Assembly: GCF_000621805.1 (NCBI RefSeq)
Contig: NZ_JHXH01000002.1
Span: forward strand, 62,001 to 126,000
Reading direction: 5' to 3'
DNA: 64,000 nucleotides
Source: Ruminococcus sp. FC2018
GTDB lineage: Bacteria; Bacillota; Clostridia; Oscillospirales; Ruminococcaceae
Shown: positions 16,841-25,613 of the stretch, piece by piece
How the letters are laid out: each line of letters begins with the position of its first letter
Position numbering within the stretch: the stretch's first letter is position 1
The notes under the pieces: generated by a model
Told to the model about the DNA's origin: nothing
What the model saw: only the letters and a program-made list of their open reading frames with translations
Databases searched by the model: none
Made by a program: the position numbers and the translations under genes

Positions 16841-17248
16841 TTGAATATAGCGCTTATTGCACATGACTCCAAGAAAGAACTGATGGTGCAGTTCTGCATT
16901 GCATACTGCGGCATACTCAGCAAGCATCGCCTCTGTGCAACGGGAACCACAGGCAAACAGGTCTCCGAAGCCACCGGATTGTCTATCCAGTGTTATCTCA
17001 GCGGATCTCAGGGCGGAGATCAGCAGATAGCTGCAAGGATATCCTGCAACGAGATAGACCTTCTGATGTTTTTCAGAGATCCTATATCTGCCAAGCCCCA
17101 CGAGCCCAGCGAGGCAAACCTGCTCAGGCTTTGTGACGTTCACGATATACCCGTAGCCACGAACCTTGCTACAGCTGAGGCATTGATACACGCTCTTGAA
17201 AGAGGAGATCTTGACTGGCGTGATATCGTTAATCCAACAAATCATTGA
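16841..17248 (+). CDS. mgsA: Methylglyoxal synthase
   Basis: 135 aa, close to the usual 130-150. Motifs are intact: [18 protein letters not shown] (phosphate binding), [12 protein letters not shown] with the catalytic Asp, and DLLMFFRDP. The enzyme turns dihydroxyacetone phosphate into methylglyoxal and phosphate, a bypass that relieves sugar-phosphate stress. The start is TTG at 16841 behind ACGGAGGG; no ATG is available in this frame. It lies 48 bases after the MinD-like gene and is probably co-transcribed. Confidence 0.94.
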   Translation: MNIALIAHDSKKELMVQFCIAYCGILSKHRLCATGTTGKQVSEATGLSIQCYLSGSQGGDQQIAARISCNEIDLLMFFRDPISAKPHEPSEANLLRLCDVHDIPVATNLATAEALIHALERGDLDWRDIVNPTNH

Positions 17249-17249
17249 C

Positions 17250-17497
17250 AATAAAAAATCAGCATATGTGCGGTGAACGGGAGAGTAACCGAAGATGCAG
17301 CGGCATAGCGAGGACCGTATGGTGAAAGGGTCTGCGCACGTCAAGGCGAAGGACACCCGGGAGCATTCCGATCGATAAAAAGACCGGGCGTATGATCTGC
17401 GTTAAGGATCTCAGAGTGACAAAGATGCTGCGTGCAGCTTTGTAATTAGGGTGGTATCACGATCACGGTCGTCCCTTTGGGGTGACCGTGTTTTTTG
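17250..17497 (+). promoter_or_regulatory. T-box riboswitch, histidine specifier
   Basis: The leader has a stem-I AGCGAGG bulge, a GGTGAAAG loop, a specifier region GAAGGACACCCGGGAG (CAC at 17354-17356, a His codon), a stem III (CAAAG...CTTTG), the T-box AGGGTGGTATCAC (17448-17460) and a terminator hairpin (17464-17490) with a T run. It precedes hisS, in agreement with the specifier. A TTGACA at 17245 overlaps the mgsA stop but has no good -10, so the promoter is unclear. It fills the 327-base gap. Confidence 0.92.
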
Positions 17498-17575
17498 TTT
17501 GCGGTTGACTAAAATGAGAAAATAGGTTATTATTAGTTATTGCAGATAAGCGATCGAAAGGAAAGGTTGAATAAA

Positions 17576-18907
17576 ATGGCTTTGTTAGCAAAAAAACCAA
17601 AGGGAACGGCTGATGTGGTGCCGGGAAAGTCTTATATGTGGCACACGGTGGAAAAGATAGTCTCCGAGACCGCACAGCAGTACGGATTTAAAGAGATACG
17701 CATACCTACCTTCGAGGATACTGGACTGTTTGTCCGTTCCGTGGGGGAGACCACCGATGTGGTGCAGAAGGAAATGTATACCGTTTCCGCAGCAGGTGAC
17801 TCAAAGTTCACCCTGCGCCCCGAGGGGACGGCAGGCACAATGCGTGCAATGCTGGAAAACGGCATTATGAACGAGGGATTTCCCCAGAAGGTGTATTATA
17901 TCCTCTCCTGCTTCCGACATGAAAATGTCCAGGCAGGCAGACTCAGAGAGTTCCACCAGTTCGGCTGCGAAATGGTGGGAAGCGCAAGCCCCAGAGCTGA
18001 TTCAGAGGTCATTGCCCTTGCAAAAAGCGTGCTGGACAGAGTGGGCTTGCAGAATATCGAGCTGAATATAAATTCTATCGGCTGCCCCCAGTGCAGGGAA
18101 AAGTACAGACAGGCTCTTCGTGAGTACTTTGAACCGTATAAGGACAAGCTCTGCCATACCTGCCGGGACAGGCTGGACAAGAACCCAATGAGGATACTGG
18201 ACTGCAAATCCCCCGAGGATCAGGCTATTGCCAAGGACGCTCCGGTGATACTTGACTATCTGTGCGACGATTGCAGACAGCACTTTGAAAAGCTCAAGCA
18301 GTACCTTGGAGAGATGAAGATAGAGTTTAGCGTAAACCCACGGATAGTAAGAGGTCTTGACTATTATACCAGAACAGTGTTTGAGTTTATCACCACCGAG
18401 ATAGGCGCACAGGGCACAGTCTGCGGCGGCGGAAGATACGACGGCCTTATCGGTGAGCTTGGCGGCGCACAAACACCTGCCCTGGGCTTTGGAATGGGAC
18501 TGGAAAGACTGCTGCTTGTTATGCAGAAGCAGGGCTGCGACTTTATCGAGGAAAAGACCTGCGACCTGTATTTTGCCACAATGGGCGAAAATGCCGTAGG
18601 CAAAGCTCTGGAGCTGACAACACAGCTGCGTGACGAGGGGTATTTCGTGGAGTATGACCTGGTGGAAAGAGGCTTGAAGCCACAGATGAAATACGCCGAT
18701 AAGATAGGCGCAAAGTTCGTGGTGGTGCTGGGTGACAACGAGATAGATTCCGGCAATGCAAAGCTTAAAAATATGGCAAGCGGCGAGCAGACGGATATAA
18801 AGCTTGACGCAAGCTTTGTGGACACGTTTTCACAGGCTGTTATCGGAGAGATGTTCAGCGGACTTGAAGCTGAAGTGGGAAATCTGTTTGGAAAGGACGA
18901 AAACTAA
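17576..18907 (+). CDS. hisS: Histidyl-tRNA synthetase
   Basis: 443 aa. Class II motifs: SCFRHENVQAGRLREFHQ (motif 2), the histidine-specific RGLDYYTRTVFEF, and GFGMGLERLLL (motif 3), followed by an anticodon-binding domain (KQLRDEGYFVEYDL...). The ATG at 17576 follows GAAAGG; an in-frame TTG at 17540 lacks a site. The gene is under T-box control and is the first of a run hisS-unknown-unknown-aspS with start/stop overlaps. Confidence 0.97.
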   Translation: MALLAKKPKGTADVVPGKSYMWHTVEKIVSETAQQYGFKEIRIPTFEDTGLFVRSVGETTDVVQKEMYTVSAAGDSKFTLRPEGTAGTMRAMLENGIMNEGFPQKVYYILSCFRHENVQAGRLREFHQFGCEMVGSASPRADSEVIALAKSVLDRVGLQNIELNINSIGCPQCREKYRQALREYFEPYKDKLCHTCRDRLDKNPMRILDCKSPEDQAIAKDAPVILDYLCDDCRQHFEKLKQYLGEMKIEFSVNPRIVRGLDYYTRTVFEFITTEIGAQGTVCGGGRYDGLIGELGGAQTPALGFGMGLERLLLVMQKQGCDFIEEKTCDLYFATMGENAVGKALELTTQLRDEGYFVEYDLVERGLKPQMKYADKIGAKFVVVLGDNEIDSGNAKLKNMASGEQTDIKLDASFVDTFSQAVIGEMFSGLEAEVGNLFGKDEN

Positions 18908-19224
18908 TGAGTAAAAGATGCCAGCAGTGTGATATGATACCTATCGCACAGATACACAACCCCCAGGAGTATATGATATGCATAGATTCCTTCGGAAGAA
19001 TGGTGGAAAAGGGAGAAATGGAGCTTGTTTACGCTACCTGCCCCCTTGACACGGTGATAGACGAGCAGGGAAGATTCTATTCCAGAAAGCTGTTCCACCA
19101 GTTCAGATGTACAAGCTGCGGAACTGTCTACGGAATGTATGTGGATGCCACCCAGGGGGGCGAGATAAAGATAAACGACAAGGTCTTTGACCCGGACGAG
19201 TACGAAGCAAAGGACGAGGACTAA
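18907..19224 (+). CDS. Small zinc-ribbon-like protein, unknown
   Basis: 105 aa. CQQCDM at the N-terminus, a single Cys at about 49 and CTSCGTVYGMY near 75 suggest a zinc-binding fold, followed by an acidic tail (DPDEYEAKDED). Its ATG overlaps the hisS stop (TAATG), so it is translationally coupled to hisS. I do not recognise the family. Confidence 0.75.
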   Translation: MSKRCQQCDMIPIAQIHNPQEYMICIDSFGRMVEKGEMELVYATCPLDTVIDEQGRFYSRKLFHQFRCTSCGTVYGMYVDATQGGEIKINDKVFDPDEYEAKDED

Positions 19225-19745
19225 TGCTTATCATCATTCCACGGAAGTACCGGTTTGAGACGACCCTTGTCCCAAAGCGTGTGGCAAGAAAGCTTGACGG
19301 GGAGCTCACCGAGTTCAGACCCAGCCTCAACGTCCTTGCCACGGGAAAGTTCATGAAGTCACACAAGTTTGAAAACGTGTACTACGGCAGGCGTGAGGGG
19401 CAGCAGTTCAGGGTGTTTTACCACAGGTTCAAAAAGCGTGACGGAGGGGAGACGGGATTTTTCGGGAAGTATGAAAAGTCCGAACACGGCACGCTTATAA
19501 CAGGAACATTCCGCAAGGGCGTATCCACCTATATTTTCGGTATCATCTGGGCGGTGCTGACCCTGCTCAGCGGGCTTGTCTGCCTGTCGCTGAAACAGGA
19601 GTACGGAGCTGTCGCCTGCGCTGTGCTGTTTGTGGCAGGAATGTTCTTTCTTTTCTGGGACAACAAGATAAAGTATCTTTACAGCTATCTTGACGGATTC
19701 CCAAGATACGAGGAGAAGAACGACGCACCAAGTGTGAGTGAGTAA
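19224..19745 (+). CDS. Two-helix membrane protein, unknown
   Basis: 173 aa. A basic N-terminal half (about 1-105) with RYRFETTLVPKRVARKLDGELTEFRPS is followed by two adjacent membrane helices at about 108-127 and 132-150 and a short tail. Its ATG overlaps the preceding stop (TAATG). It is the third gene of the hisS run. The family is not recognised. Confidence 0.72.
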   Translation: MLIIIPRKYRFETTLVPKRVARKLDGELTEFRPSLNVLATGKFMKSHKFENVYYGRREGQQFRVFYHRFKKRDGGETGFFGKYEKSEHGTLITGTFRKGVSTYIFGIIWAVLTLLSGLVCLSLKQEYGAVACAVLFVAGMFFLFWDNKIKYLYSYLDGFPRYEEKNDAPSVSE

Positions 19746-19749
19746 TAAT

Positions 19750-19976
19750 AACAGGTTTTTCGATCAAGCCTTTTCTCGTAAAAAAGGCTTGCGGGTCGAG
19801 GGCAGAGCCCTCGTCGCTCTCCGCAGAGAGCGAAATCCCCTTACGTCAGGCGCACGGAAAAGGGTGAATTTCAAAACAGTCCGGTGGACTGTTTTGAGAG
19901 AGGGAAAGCCCTGCAAGAGAGGGCTTTCCCTAATGAGAGTATTGTACTATTTATCCTCAAGCCTACAGGCTTGACG
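19750..19976 (+). repeat. Mosaic hairpin element, copy A
   Basis: Six perfect or near-perfect hairpins in a row: AAGCCTTTT (19766-19774/19782-19790), GAGGGC (19798-19803/19807-19812), CGCTCTC (19815-19821/19826-19832), TCAAAACAGTCC (19871-19882/19886-19897), AGGGAAAGCCCT (19901-19912/19920-19931) and TCAAGCC (19957-19963/19968-19974). Copies B and C have the same order with different stem sequences that still pair. It fills the gap between the membrane-protein gene and aspS. There is no coding potential of note. Confidence 0.9.
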
Positions 19977-20014
19977 GAGAAGATGAAAAAATAAGGAAAA
20001 AGGAAGTAATCAAA

Positions 20015-21790
20015 ATGCTTGACACAATGAAAGGTCTGCGCAGGACACATTACTGCGCCAAGGTGCCACAGGAGGAGGGCAGCGAGGTCGTGGTATGCGG
20101 CTTTGCAGACAGGGTGAGAGACATCGGAAACCTGCTGTTTATAAATCTGCGTGACCGCACAGGACTTTTGCAGCTTGCTTTCAACGACAACACCGACAAG
20201 GAGATATTTGAAAAGGCAAGAACCGTCAGAGCCGAGGACGTGCTGCTGGCAAGGGGCGTTATAAGACCCAGAGAGAGCATAAATCCAAAGCTCCCCACAG
20301 GTCTTATCGAGGTGGACGTAAAGGAGCTGCGTATACTTGCAGCTGCGGAAACAACGCCGTTTGAGGTCACAAATTCCGACAAGGTAAGGGACGAGCTGAA
20401 GCTGAAATACAGATACCTTGACCTTAGAAATCCAAGGCTCCAGAACAACATCATCACCCGTCACAGAATAGCTAAGGTGGTAAGGGATTATTTCTACGAG
20501 AACGATTTTCTTGAGATAGAGACCCCCATGATGATGCGTTCCACCCCGGAGGGAGCAAGAGATTACCTGGTGCCTTCAAGGGTCCATCCGGGCAAGTTCT
20601 ATGCCCTGCCCCAGTCTCCCCAGATATATAAGCAGCTGCTTATGATAGCCGGATACGACAGGTATATCCAGCTTGCAAGGTGTTTCCGTGACGAGGACCT
20701 TCGTGCGGACAGACAGCCGGAGTTTACCCAGATAGACCTTGAAATGTCCTTTGTTGACGTTGAGGATATCCTGGTAATGGCTGAGGGCATGGTGCAAAGA
20801 CTGTTCAAGGAGATACTGGATATAGATATCCCCCTGCCGCTGCCAAGAATGACCTTTGCCGACGCTATGAACAAGTACGGCTCGGATAAGCCGGATACAC
20901 GCTTTGATATGCAGATACAGGACATTACCGATACCGTTAAGGATATAGATTTTGTTGTGTTCAAAAGTGCTGTGGAAAACGGCGGCTCGGTAAGAGCTAT
21001 CGTTGCAAAGGGCGGCGCAGAAACATACACAAGAAAAGAAATAGATAAGCTGGTGGAGCACGCAAAGGGCATCGGCGCAAAGGGTCTTGCGTACATACGC
21101 TGGGCTGACGAGCCGAACTGCTCCTTCAAGAAGTTCCTGGGGGAGGGCGACCTTGACAGGATACTCTCTGCCGTGGGCGCAGAAAAGGGCGACCTGGTGC
21201 TTATCTGTGCAGACAGAAACAAGGTCGTGCTCAATACCCTTGGCGCAATAAGACTTATCTGCGGCAAACGCCTCGGGCTTGTAAAGGAAGGCTACAACTT
21301 CCTGTGGATAACCGAAATGCCGTTCTTTGAGCAGGACGATGAAACAGGGGAGTGGGTCGCTGCTCACCACCCGTTCACAATGCCTCTTGAGGAGTGTATC
21401 GAGTTCCTTGACAGCGACCCCGCAAAGGTAAGAGCAAAGGCATTCGACCTGGTGCTCAACGGCACCGAGCTTTCGTCGGGTTCAATGAGAATTACCGACC
21501 CGGCATTGCAGAAGAAAATGTTTGAATCCCTGGGCATGACCGATGAGGAAATAGATGCCAAGTTCGGATTCCTGGTGGATGCTTACCGCTACGCTTCACC
21601 TCCCCACGGCGGAATGGGTATCGGCCTTGACAGACTTGCCATGATAATCTGCGGCGCAGACTCTCTGCGTGACGTGGTTGCCTTCCCTAAGGTACAAAAC
21701 GCAAGCGAGCTTATGAGTGCCTGCCCTGCCGAGGTGGACGAAAAACAGCTTGAGGAGCTTTACATTAAAACCGTCGCACCCGAAGAATAG
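20015..21790 (+). CDS. aspS: Aspartyl-tRNA synthetase
   Basis: 591 aa, bacterial-type length. An N-terminal OB anticodon-binding domain (about 15-110), class II core with RDEDLRADRQPEFTQIDLE (motif 2), a GAD insertion (about 290-420) and GMGIGLDRLAMIICG (motif 3) are all visible. The ATG at 20015 follows AAAAAGGAAG. No T-box was found in its leader; instead the hairpin element lies directly upstream, so it may be expressed by read-through from hisS. Confidence 0.97.
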   Translation: MLDTMKGLRRTHYCAKVPQEEGSEVVVCGFADRVRDIGNLLFINLRDRTGLLQLAFNDNTDKEIFEKARTVRAEDVLLARGVIRPRESINPKLPTGLIEVDVKELRILAAAETTPFEVTNSDKVRDELKLKYRYLDLRNPRLQNNIITRHRIAKVVRDYFYENDFLEIETPMMMRSTPEGARDYLVPSRVHPGKFYALPQSPQIYKQLLMIAGYDRYIQLARCFRDEDLRADRQPEFTQIDLEMSFVDVEDILVMAEGMVQRLFKEILDIDIPLPLPRMTFADAMNKYGSDKPDTRFDMQIQDITDTVKDIDFVVFKSAVENGGSVRAIVAKGGAETYTRKEIDKLVEHAKGIGAKGLAYIRWADEPNCSFKKFLGEGDLDRILSAVGAEKGDLVLICADRNKVVLNTLGAIRLICGKRLGLVKEGYNFLWITEMPFFEQDDETGEWVAAHHPFTMPLEECIEFLDSDPAKVRAKAFDLVLNGTELSSGSMRITDPALQKKMFESLGMTDEEIDAKFGFLVDAYRYASPPHGGMGIGLDRLAMIICGADSLRDVVAFPKVQNASELMSACPAEVDEKQLEELYIKTVAPEE

Positions 21791-21798
21791 TATCTATT

Positions 21799-21830
21799 CA
21801 GGGGAACTCTTTTTGAAAAGGGTTCCCCTG
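21799..21830 (+). terminator. Terminator after aspS
   Basis: A 9-bp perfect stem (21799-21807 with 21822-21830) is followed by TTTCTT. Confidence 0.82.
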
Positions 21831-21965
21831 TTTCTTATCTGAAATGCCTTTTTATGACGCAAAAAGTAATTGTTTTGTGCGGATTTACAGAATTGTAATG
21901 CAATGTTTGTGGAAATATGCTACAATGAAACGGTCAGTTATCATAAAACGCAAGGAAGTGTAATT

Positions 21966-23342
21966 TTGGAAAATATACAGGAAAATAAAATGGGTACCCA
22001 GCCTGTGGGCAGGCTTATGATCTCAATGTCTCTGCCAATAATGGTCTCCATGCTGGTGCAGGCTCTTTACAATATCGTTGACAGCGTCTTTGTGGCAAAG
22101 CTGGATCAGGACGCCCTTACCGCAGTTTCTCTCGCTTTTCCCATACAGACCCTTATGATCGCCCTGGGAGCAGGCACAGGTGTGGGAATAAACGCCCTTT
22201 TGTCACGCTCGTTGGGAGAAAAGGAATTTGACAGGGCGAATAAAGCCGCAAACAACGGCTTATTCCTGGCTTTCGTCAACTTTCTTATCTTCGTGGTGGT
22301 GGGACTTACCGTCACCGATGCTTTTTACCGTGCCCAGACAGACTCTTCTGTGATACAGTCCTACGGCAAGGATTATCTTTATATCGTCACCGTGGCAAGC
22401 CTGGGTCTTTTTATGCAGATGACTCTGGAAAAGCTTTTGCAGTCCACAGGAAAGACCATATATTCCATGTATACCCAGGGGCTTGGCGCAATAGTGAATA
22501 TGATACTTGACCCGTGCCTTATCTTCGGTCTGGGACCATTCCCGAAAATGGGTGTGGCAGGCGCCGCCGTGGCAACCTGTATCGGTCAGTTCTTAGCCGC
22601 CCTTCTGGGACTTTTCCTCAACATTAAAGTCAACAAGGAGATAAAACTCAGCCTGCGCAGATACCCCCCCGAGATAAAGACCTTAAAGCGTATCTACGCC
22701 GTGGGCCTGCCCTCCATAATTATGCAGTCCATAAGCTCGGTGATGACCTATTGCCTCAACAAGATACTTATCGGCTATTCAAGCACCGCCGTTTCGGTGC
22801 TGGGAGTCTATTTCAAGCTCCAGAGCTTTATCTTTATGCCCGTGTTCGGACTTAATAACGGCTATATACCTATTGTGGCATATAACTTTGGCGCAAGAAA
22901 GAAAAAGCGTATCCTTCAGGCTTTCAGATACGGCTCGGTGTATGCCGTTTCCATAATGGCAGTGGGAATGGTCTTGTTCCTTACTATCCCCGAAATATTG
23001 CTGGGCTTTTTCGATGCCGGGGACGAGATGCTGGAAATAGGCGTGCCTGCCCTGAGGATAATATGTACCCACTTTGTCATCGCAGCTTTCAGCATTATGA
23101 TGATATCCACCCTTCAAGCCCTTGGCAGAGGCGTGGACTCTATGATAGTTTCCTTCTGCCGCCAGCTGATAGTGCTGCTGCCTGCGGCATATCTGCTGTC
23201 AAAATTCTTCGGACTGAATGCTATCTGGTGGGCGTTCCCCATTGCAGAGGTGGTTTCCCTTTCTCTTTGTACGCTGTTCGTCGTAAGGACCTATAACAAA
23301 ATGGTCAAACCTATGGAGGACGAAACACAGGAAAATGGGTGA
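21966..23342 (+). CDS. MATE family multidrug/cation efflux protein
   Basis: 458 aa with about 12 membrane helices. The N-terminus, MGTQPVGRLMISMSLPIMVSMLVQALYNIVDSVFVAKL, and AGAAVATCIGQFLAALLGL in the middle are typical of MATE proteins, which export drugs or metabolites in exchange for Na+ or H+. I chose TTG at 21966 with AAGGAAG seven bases upstream; the ATG at 21990 is an alternative. The substrate is unknown. Its end overlaps the pseudouridine synthase gene by eight bases. Confidence 0.92.
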   Translation: MENIQENKMGTQPVGRLMISMSLPIMVSMLVQALYNIVDSVFVAKLDQDALTAVSLAFPIQTLMIALGAGTGVGINALLSRSLGEKEFDRANKAANNGLFLAFVNFLIFVVVGLTVTDAFYRAQTDSSVIQSYGKDYLYIVTVASLGLFMQMTLEKLLQSTGKTIYSMYTQGLGAIVNMILDPCLIFGLGPFPKMGVAGAAVATCIGQFLAALLGLFLNIKVNKEIKLSLRRYPPEIKTLKRIYAVGLPSIIMQSISSVMTYCLNKILIGYSSTAVSVLGVYFKLQSFIFMPVFGLNNGYIPIVAYNFGARKKKRILQAFRYGSVYAVSIMAVGMVLFLTIPEILLGFFDAGDEMLEIGVPALRIICTHFVIAAFSIMMISTLQALGRGVDSMIVSFCRQLIVLLPAAYLLSKFFGLNAIWWAFPIAEVVSLSLCTLFVVRTYNKMVKPMEDETQENG

Positions 23343-24054
23343 GCAGATTAGACTTGACAGACTTGTGGCTTCACAGCTGCCGGAGGTGTCACGGGCAGGA
23401 GTGAAAAAGCTCTGTCTGAAATGTAAAATAACCGTCAACGGCAAAACCGTCCGCCGCAGCGATATACGGGTGGATACAGATGACGAGATAATCGTGGACG
23501 GCAAAAGAATAGCGTATAAAAAGCATATCTATATCATGCTCAATAAGCCACAGGGGGTGGTGTGCTCCACAAAGGAGGGAGAAAGCACCACCGTGCTTGA
23601 CCTTGTCCCGGAAGAAATGCGCAGAAGCGGTCTTTTCCCCGCAGGACGACTGGATAAGGACACCCTGGGATTTGTTCTTATCACCGACGACGGAGAGCTT
23701 TCACACAAAATGCTTTCGCCCAGAAGCCATGTGCCGAAAACCTACCTTGTTCAGCTTGAAAAGCCCTGGGAAAAGGAATATGAAAGCATTATGGCGCAGG
23801 GCATGACTATCGACGGCGGGGAAAGGTGCCTGCCGGCGGAATTCAAAGGTCATGATGACGACCCGTGTATGTGCGAGCTGGTGCTGCATGAGGGAAAATT
23901 CCACCAGGTGAAAAGGATGTTCTCCGCTTTGGGAAATAAAGTTGTGATGCTAAAGCGCATAGCTATCGGAGGACTGCCGCTGGACCCTGAATTGGCTTTG
24001 GGACGGTGTTTGGAGATAATGCACAAAGATGTTGAAAGATTATTGACAAAGTGA
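23335..24054 (+). CDS. RsuA-family 16S rRNA pseudouridine synthase
   Basis: 239 aa. An N-terminal S4 RNA-binding domain (about 1-60, RLDRLVASQLPEVSRAGVKKL) is followed by the catalytic domain with GRLDKDTLGFVLITDDGE, whose Asp is the nucleophile, and HQVKRMFSALG. RsuA-type enzymes modify one uridine in 16S rRNA (U516 in E. coli). It overlaps the MATE gene end, so the two are co-translated, though the functions are not obviously linked. Confidence 0.93.
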   Translation: MGEQIRLDRLVASQLPEVSRAGVKKLCLKCKITVNGKTVRRSDIRVDTDDEIIVDGKRIAYKKHIYIMLNKPQGVVCSTKEGESTTVLDLVPEEMRRSGLFPAGRLDKDTLGFVLITDDGELSHKMLSPRSHVPKTYLVQLEKPWEKEYESIMAQGMTIDGGERCLPAEFKGHDDDPCMCELVLHEGKFHQVKRMFSALGNKVVMLKRIAIGGLPLDPELALGRCLEIMHKDVERLLTK

Positions 24055-24141
24055 CTGAGCGACTGTAAAAATATGTAAATCGTATGTGAAATTTCGTCAA
24101 TATTCATAGTATAGTATATTAAAGTTTAGTAAAAAAAACCC

Positions 24142-24170
24142 TTGAAGATACGCATGAAATTTGGTACAAT
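24142..24170 (+). promoter_or_regulatory. Promoter of the MsmK-type ATPase gene
   Basis: TTGAAG (24142-24147), a 17-base spacer and TACAAT (24165-24170), 57 bases before the ATG. Confidence 0.7.
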
Positions 24171-24226
24171 ATGTTCGTAGCTAATGCGTATATTAGTAAA
24201 TCTTTATTATAGGAGGTCCTCTTAAT

Positions 24227-25369
24227 ATGGCAAGTGTATCATTGAGAGAAGTCTACAAAAAATACTCCGGAGGAGTTATTGCTGTATCCGATTTTAATAT
24301 CGAGATCCAGGATAAGGAGTTCATTATTCTGGTAGGTCCTTCCGGCTGCGGAAAGTCCACCACACTGAGAATGATCGCAGGTCTTGAGGAGATCAGCGAG
24401 GGTGAGCTTTACATCGGCGACAGACTTGTAAATGACGTTGCACCTAAGGACAGAGATATTGCAATGGTATTCCAGAGCTACGCTCTGTATCCACACATGA
24501 CAGTATTTGAGAACATGGCATTCGGACTTAAGCTGAGAAAGGTTCCAAAGGACGAGATCGCAAGAAAGGTTGAAGAGGCTGCAAGAATCCTTGACATCGC
24601 TCACCTTCTTGACAGAAAGCCTAAGGCTCTTTCCGGTGGACAGAGACAGCGTGTTGCTCTTGGTAGAGCTATCGTTCGTAACCCACAGGTATTCCTTCTC
24701 GACGAGCCTTTGTCCAACCTGGACGCTAAGCTGAGAGCACAGATGAGAACTGAGATCTCCAAGCTGCACCAGAAGCTGGGTACAACATTTATCTATGTAA
24801 CACATGACCAGACAGAGGCTATGACAATGGGTGACCGTATCGTTGTTATGAAGGACGGTTACATCCAGCAGATCGACACACCAACAAACCTCTATCAGAA
24901 CCCTGTTAACCAGTTCGTTGCAGGATTCATCGGTTCACCTCAGATGAACTTTGTTGATTCTGTACTGCGTAAGTATGGCGACAAGTACGTTGTAGAGTTC
25001 GGCAGAACCGCTACAAGAAACGAAGAGGGCGTAACTTATTCTGTTGAGATCCCTGAGGGCAAGGTTGACGAGGAGGCACTTTCTCCGCTGGTTGACCAGG
25101 AGGTTGTTCTGGGTATCAGACCTGAGTGCATCCATGACGAGCCTGCATTCCTTGCACAGGCAACAACAGGCGTTGTTGATGCAAACGTAGAAGTTACAGA
25201 AATGATGGGTGCAGAGACATATCTGTATCTCAACTGTGTAGATATTCCTCTCACAGCAAGAGTTTCACCTCGTACAACTGCTCGTACAGGCGACAATATC
25301 AAGGTTGCTCTTGATCCTAACAGGATCCACATCTTTGATAAGGAAACCGAAAAGGCAGTTGTAAACTGA
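24227..25369 (+). CDS. msmK: Shared sugar ABC transporter ATPase (MsmK/MsmX/UgpC type)
   Basis: 380 aa. Walker [11 protein letters not shown]-loop [16 protein letters not shown], signature LSGGQRQR, Walker [13 protein letters not shown], switch His in [10 protein letters not shown], and a C-terminal TOBE-type regulatory domain (about 240-375). It is a carbohydrate-importer ATPase (CUT1 type). No permease or binding-protein gene is adjacent, as with B. subtilis MsmX, which serves several sugar transporters. Its codon choice (many GTT/GCA/ACA, AGA) and strong AGGAGG site differ from its neighbours and suggest high expression. Confidence 0.93.
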   Translation: MASVSLREVYKKYSGGVIAVSDFNIEIQDKEFIILVGPSGCGKSTTLRMIAGLEEISEGELYIGDRLVNDVAPKDRDIAMVFQSYALYPHMTVFENMAFGLKLRKVPKDEIARKVEEAARILDIAHLLDRKPKALSGGQRQRVALGRAIVRNPQVFLLDEPLSNLDAKLRAQMRTEISKLHQKLGTTFIYVTHDQTEAMTMGDRIVVMKDGYIQQIDTPTNLYQNPVNQFVAGFIGSPQMNFVDSVLRKYGDKYVVEFGRTATRNEEGVTYSVEIPEGKVDEEALSPLVDQEVVLGIRPECIHDEPAFLAQATTGVVDANVEVTEMMGAETYLYLNCVDIPLTARVSPRTTARTGDNIKVALDPNRIHIFDKETEKAVVN

Positions 25370-25385
25370 TAACTTGATAATTTTT

Positions 25386-25418
25386 AGGGACACGGTTGAT
25401 CCGTGTCCCTTTTTTTTC
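25386..25418 (+). terminator. Terminator after msmK
   Basis: A 10-bp perfect stem, AGGGACACGG (25386-25395) with 25401-25410, is followed by eight T. Confidence 0.93.
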
Positions 25419-25523
25419 TGGGGGTTTCTTGACAATTCGTTAAAAGCGTGATACCCTATTACTTAAAAGTAAAAGGTCGTCGTGTTTTTCACAAGCGCAG
25501 TGTGCATTCGGGGGCGTTTTTTA

Positions 25524-25551
25524 ACCTGTTGGGTCCTAAAAATCACCTGTT
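25524..25551 (+). promoter_or_regulatory. LytTR-type direct repeat upstream of the LytTR gene
   Basis: ACCTGTT occurs at 25524-25530 and again at 25545-25551, start-to-start 21 bases, or two helical turns. LytTR regulators bind such direct repeats upstream of promoters. The second copy ends 12 bases before the -35 box of the promoter at 25564, which suits activation. It is probably an autoregulatory site. Confidence 0.6.
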
Positions 25552-25563
25552 AGCGAAAAACTA

Positions 25564-25592
25564 TTTACAAATCAAAGGCATTGTATTACAAT
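25564..25592 (+). promoter_or_regulatory. Promoter of the LytTR operon
   Basis: TTTACA (25564-25569), a 17-base spacer and TACAAT (25587-25592), 21 bases before the GTG start. A second possible -35 (TTGACA, 25429) lies further upstream without a good -10. Confidence 0.72.
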
Positions 25593-25613
25593 GGCCATAG
25601 TGGAGGTGGAGAT

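Noticed and set aside
19750-19976. CRISPR array
   Set aside because: The repeated units are inverted hairpins of varying sequence, not equal direct repeats with unique spacers, and no cas gene is seen.
19977-20014. T-box upstream of aspS
   Set aside because: No T-box core or specifier loop is present in the gap; it is filled by the hairpin element.
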